Part shown: one piece after another, positions 4,359-5,483 of the stretch | Position numbering within the stretch: the first letter of the stretch is position 1 | Layout: every line of letters begins with the position of its first letter | NCBI GenBank assembly: GCA_937902865.1 | Contig: CALFNJ010000431.1 | Span: forward strand, 1 to 5,483 | Reading direction: 5' to 3' | DNA from: an uncultured Opitutaceae bacterium | Lineage (GTDB): Bacteria; Verrucomicrobiota; Verrucomicrobiia; Opitutales; Opitutaceae | DNA length: 5,483 bases | Made by a program: the position numbers and the translations under genes | Notes under the pieces: model-generated | Told to the model about the DNA's origin: nothing | Databases searched by the model: none | The model's input: the letters and a program-made list of their open reading frames with translations, nothing else

Positions 4359-5483
4359 TCACCCCTTCGCCGCCGCCACGAACTTCCCAATGATCCCGTC
4401 AAAGCTCCCGTTCGTGAAAAACACCACGACGCGCGGCTCGCTGCCACTGCCGCCCCCGAGCGTGGCCGCCTGCAGCTTCTGCAGGAGCTCGGCGTTCGTC
4501 GGCGCCGTCGCCGCGTCAACTCCCTGGGTTTCCAGATGCTGCGACACCGCCTCAGGATCGAAGCGTTCGCTCTCCGCCAGTTTTTCCGCGCGGCTCACCG
4601 CGCCGAGATAGACTTCGTCAGCCTGCGCCAGCGCGCGCATGAAGCCGGCCTGCAGCGCCTTGGTCCGCGCCGTGTTGCTGCGGGGCTCGAAGACCGCCGT
4701 GAGAATCGCCTTCGGAAAACGCGCGCGGAACGACTGCAGCGTCTCCGCCAGCGCCGTCGGGTGATGTCCGAAATCCTCGATCACCGTCAGCCGCGGATTC
4801 GCCACCAGCACTTCCTGGCGCCGCTTCACGCCCCGAAACTTCGCCAGCGCATCGAGCTTCAACCAGGTCGGGTCGAAGGTGGAACGCGTTGACCCCAACG
4901 CGTTGGCTTGGACGGATCGAGATTGCTGGGGATGCGACGTCCCCGTCGCGTCCGGCGACCGGGAGGTCGCCACCCCATTTTGAAGGGCGGGCGCGGCCAG
5001 CGTGTTGGGGTCAACCCGCTCCACCTTGGACAATCCTGCCGCGGTCGCCGCCATCGCCGCGTTGCGCGCGTTGAACAGGCCGGGCTGCGACCATTTCACT
5101 TCGGCCCAGGGCTGTCCCCGCCACAGCAGACGGAAACGGACGCCCGCTCCCGACTCCGCGAAATCGACGATGCGAACGTCGTTCCCCTCGCCCGTGCCCA
5201 CCCGCACAACCTGCGTCCACGGCGTCGGACCCAGCGCGCGGAGATTGTCGTCGTCCCCGTTGAGCACGATGCAGCCATGGCGCGGCACGATGCGCGTCAG
5301 GTGGCTGAAGGTGCGCTGCACGTCGGCGAGGTCCCGGAAGATGTCGGCGTGGTCGAACTCGAGATTGTTCAGCACCGCGATGTGCGGCGCGGAGGGGAAG
5401 AACGTGCGCCGCGGAGCGAAAAACGCGCTGTCGTACTCGTCGCCTTCGATCACTAACGGATCCTGCGCCGCGCCGAGATGGCT
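4359..5483 (-). CDS. mpl: UDP-N-acetylmuramate:L-Ala-gamma-D-Glu-meso-DAP ligase, N-terminus cut by window
   Basis: This cytoplasmic Mur ligase joins recycled murein tripeptide to UDP-MurNAc using ATP, feeding cell-wall recycling. The visible 374 residues run from the central domain to the C-terminus. Typical Mpl motifs are VIEGDEYDSAFF (visible 11-22), NNLEFDHADIF (39-49), HLTRIVPRHG (61-70), the Mur-ligase Asn segment GLFNARNAAMAA (135-146), RGVKRRQEV (217-225), EDFGHHPTA (236-244), EPRSNT (266-271) and the C-terminal TNGSFDGI (358-365). NNLEFDHADIF and FGHHPTA point to Mpl over MurC. The ATP-binding GKT motif lies beyond the window. GTG at 5453 is not the start: it is the Val of the conserved VIEGDEYD and the frame continues to the edge. 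Residues about 153-203 are an insertion with no counterpart expected in Mpl, encoded by a palindromic repeat, and the frame is kept. Whether the enzyme still works is unknown, but no other damage is visible. Confidence 0.88.
   Translation of the reverse strand, partial: SHLGAAQDPLVIEGDEYDSAFFAPRRTFFPSAPHIAVLNNLEFDHADIFRDLADVQRTFSHLTRIVPRHGCIVLNGDDDNLRALGPTPWTQVVRVGTGEGNDVRIVDFAESGAGVRFRLLWRGQPWAEVKWSQPGLFNARNAAMAATAAGLSKVERVDPNTLAAPALQNGVATSRSPDATGTSHPQQSRSVQANALGSTRSTFDPTWLKLDALAKFRGVKRRQEVLVANPRLTVIEDFGHHPTALAETLQSFRARFPKAILTAVFEPRSNTARTKALQAGFMRALAQADEVYLGAVSRAEKLAESERFDPEAVSQHLETQGVDAATAPTNAELLQKLQAATLGGGSGSEPRVVVFFTNGSFDGIIGKFVAAAKG
4876..5027. repeat. Palindromic element with 31-bp inverted arms, inserted in frame in mpl
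   Basis: The left arm (4876-4906, beginning AAGGTGGAACGCGTTGACCC) and right arm (4997-5027) are inverted copies with 27 of 31 positions matching. Within the left arm AACGCGTTG (4883-4891) pairs perfectly with CAACGCGTT (4896-4904). The centre has two back-to-back hairpins: 4930-4953 (stem GGATGCGACG, one G-T pair) and 4954-4971 (GGCGACC/GGTCGCC, loop GGGA). The arms match those of the intergenic element at 873-968. On the minus strand it is read as about 51 codons, beginning KVERVDPNTL and ending NALGSTRSTF, with no stop codon. Confidence 0.82.

Noticed and set aside
4876..5027. Inactivation (pseudogene) of mpl by the inserted element
   Set aside because: The reading frame is continuous and all conserved motifs on both sides remain in the same frame, so there is no sign of disruption beyond the added segment.
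5451..5453. GTG as the start of the murein ligase
   Set aside because: It encodes the Val of the conserved VIEGDEYD motif, and the frame is open upstream to the window edge, so the gene is simply cut.

Overview
The window is GC-rich (coding strands and intergenic DNA alike) and looks like chromosome of a Gram-negative bacterium. The murein-recycling ligase Mpl, the exported HtrA protease, the plant-polysaccharide glycoside hydrolase and the dense palindromic repeats together suggest a verrucomicrobium, most likely near Opitutus/Opitutaceae. That placement is inference from gene content and repeat style; there is no rRNA or marker gene here to prove it.

Layout. (1) Positions 1-785, plus strand: the C-terminal part of a GH28-family pectinase-like beta-helix enzyme, cut by the window start. 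(2) 786-1164: a gene-free convergent intergenic region packed with hairpins and short repeats, including a 96-bp element with inverted terminal arms (873-968). (3) 1165-4067, minus strand: a two-gene unit. The upstream gene (1986-4067) encodes an exported HtrA-type serine protease with an intact His/Asp/Ser triad and about four PDZ-like modules. Its stop codon overlaps the ATG of a 274-aa exported protein (1165-1989) that keeps the trypsin-like framework but has lost the catalytic His and Ser. (4) 4068-4358: leader and promoter region of the protease plus two more repeat families. (5) 4359-5483, minus strand: the C-terminal three quarters or so of mpl, running off the window end.

Functional reading. 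All three minus-strand genes concern the cell envelope: Mpl reattaches recycled murein tripeptide to UDP-MurNAc in the cytoplasm, while the HtrA pair would act in the periplasm on misfolded or specific proteins. A 291-bp repeat-filled gap separates mpl from the protease, so co-transcription is uncertain. The 4-bp overlap argues strongly that protease and pseudoprotease are made together.

Main point of interest. A palindromic element of the same family as the one at 873-968 lies inside the mpl coding sequence (4876-5027). It is read through in frame, adding about 50 low-complexity residues between the central and C-terminal domains. The second point is the active HtrA plus dead HtrA-like partner encoded with an ATGA overlap.
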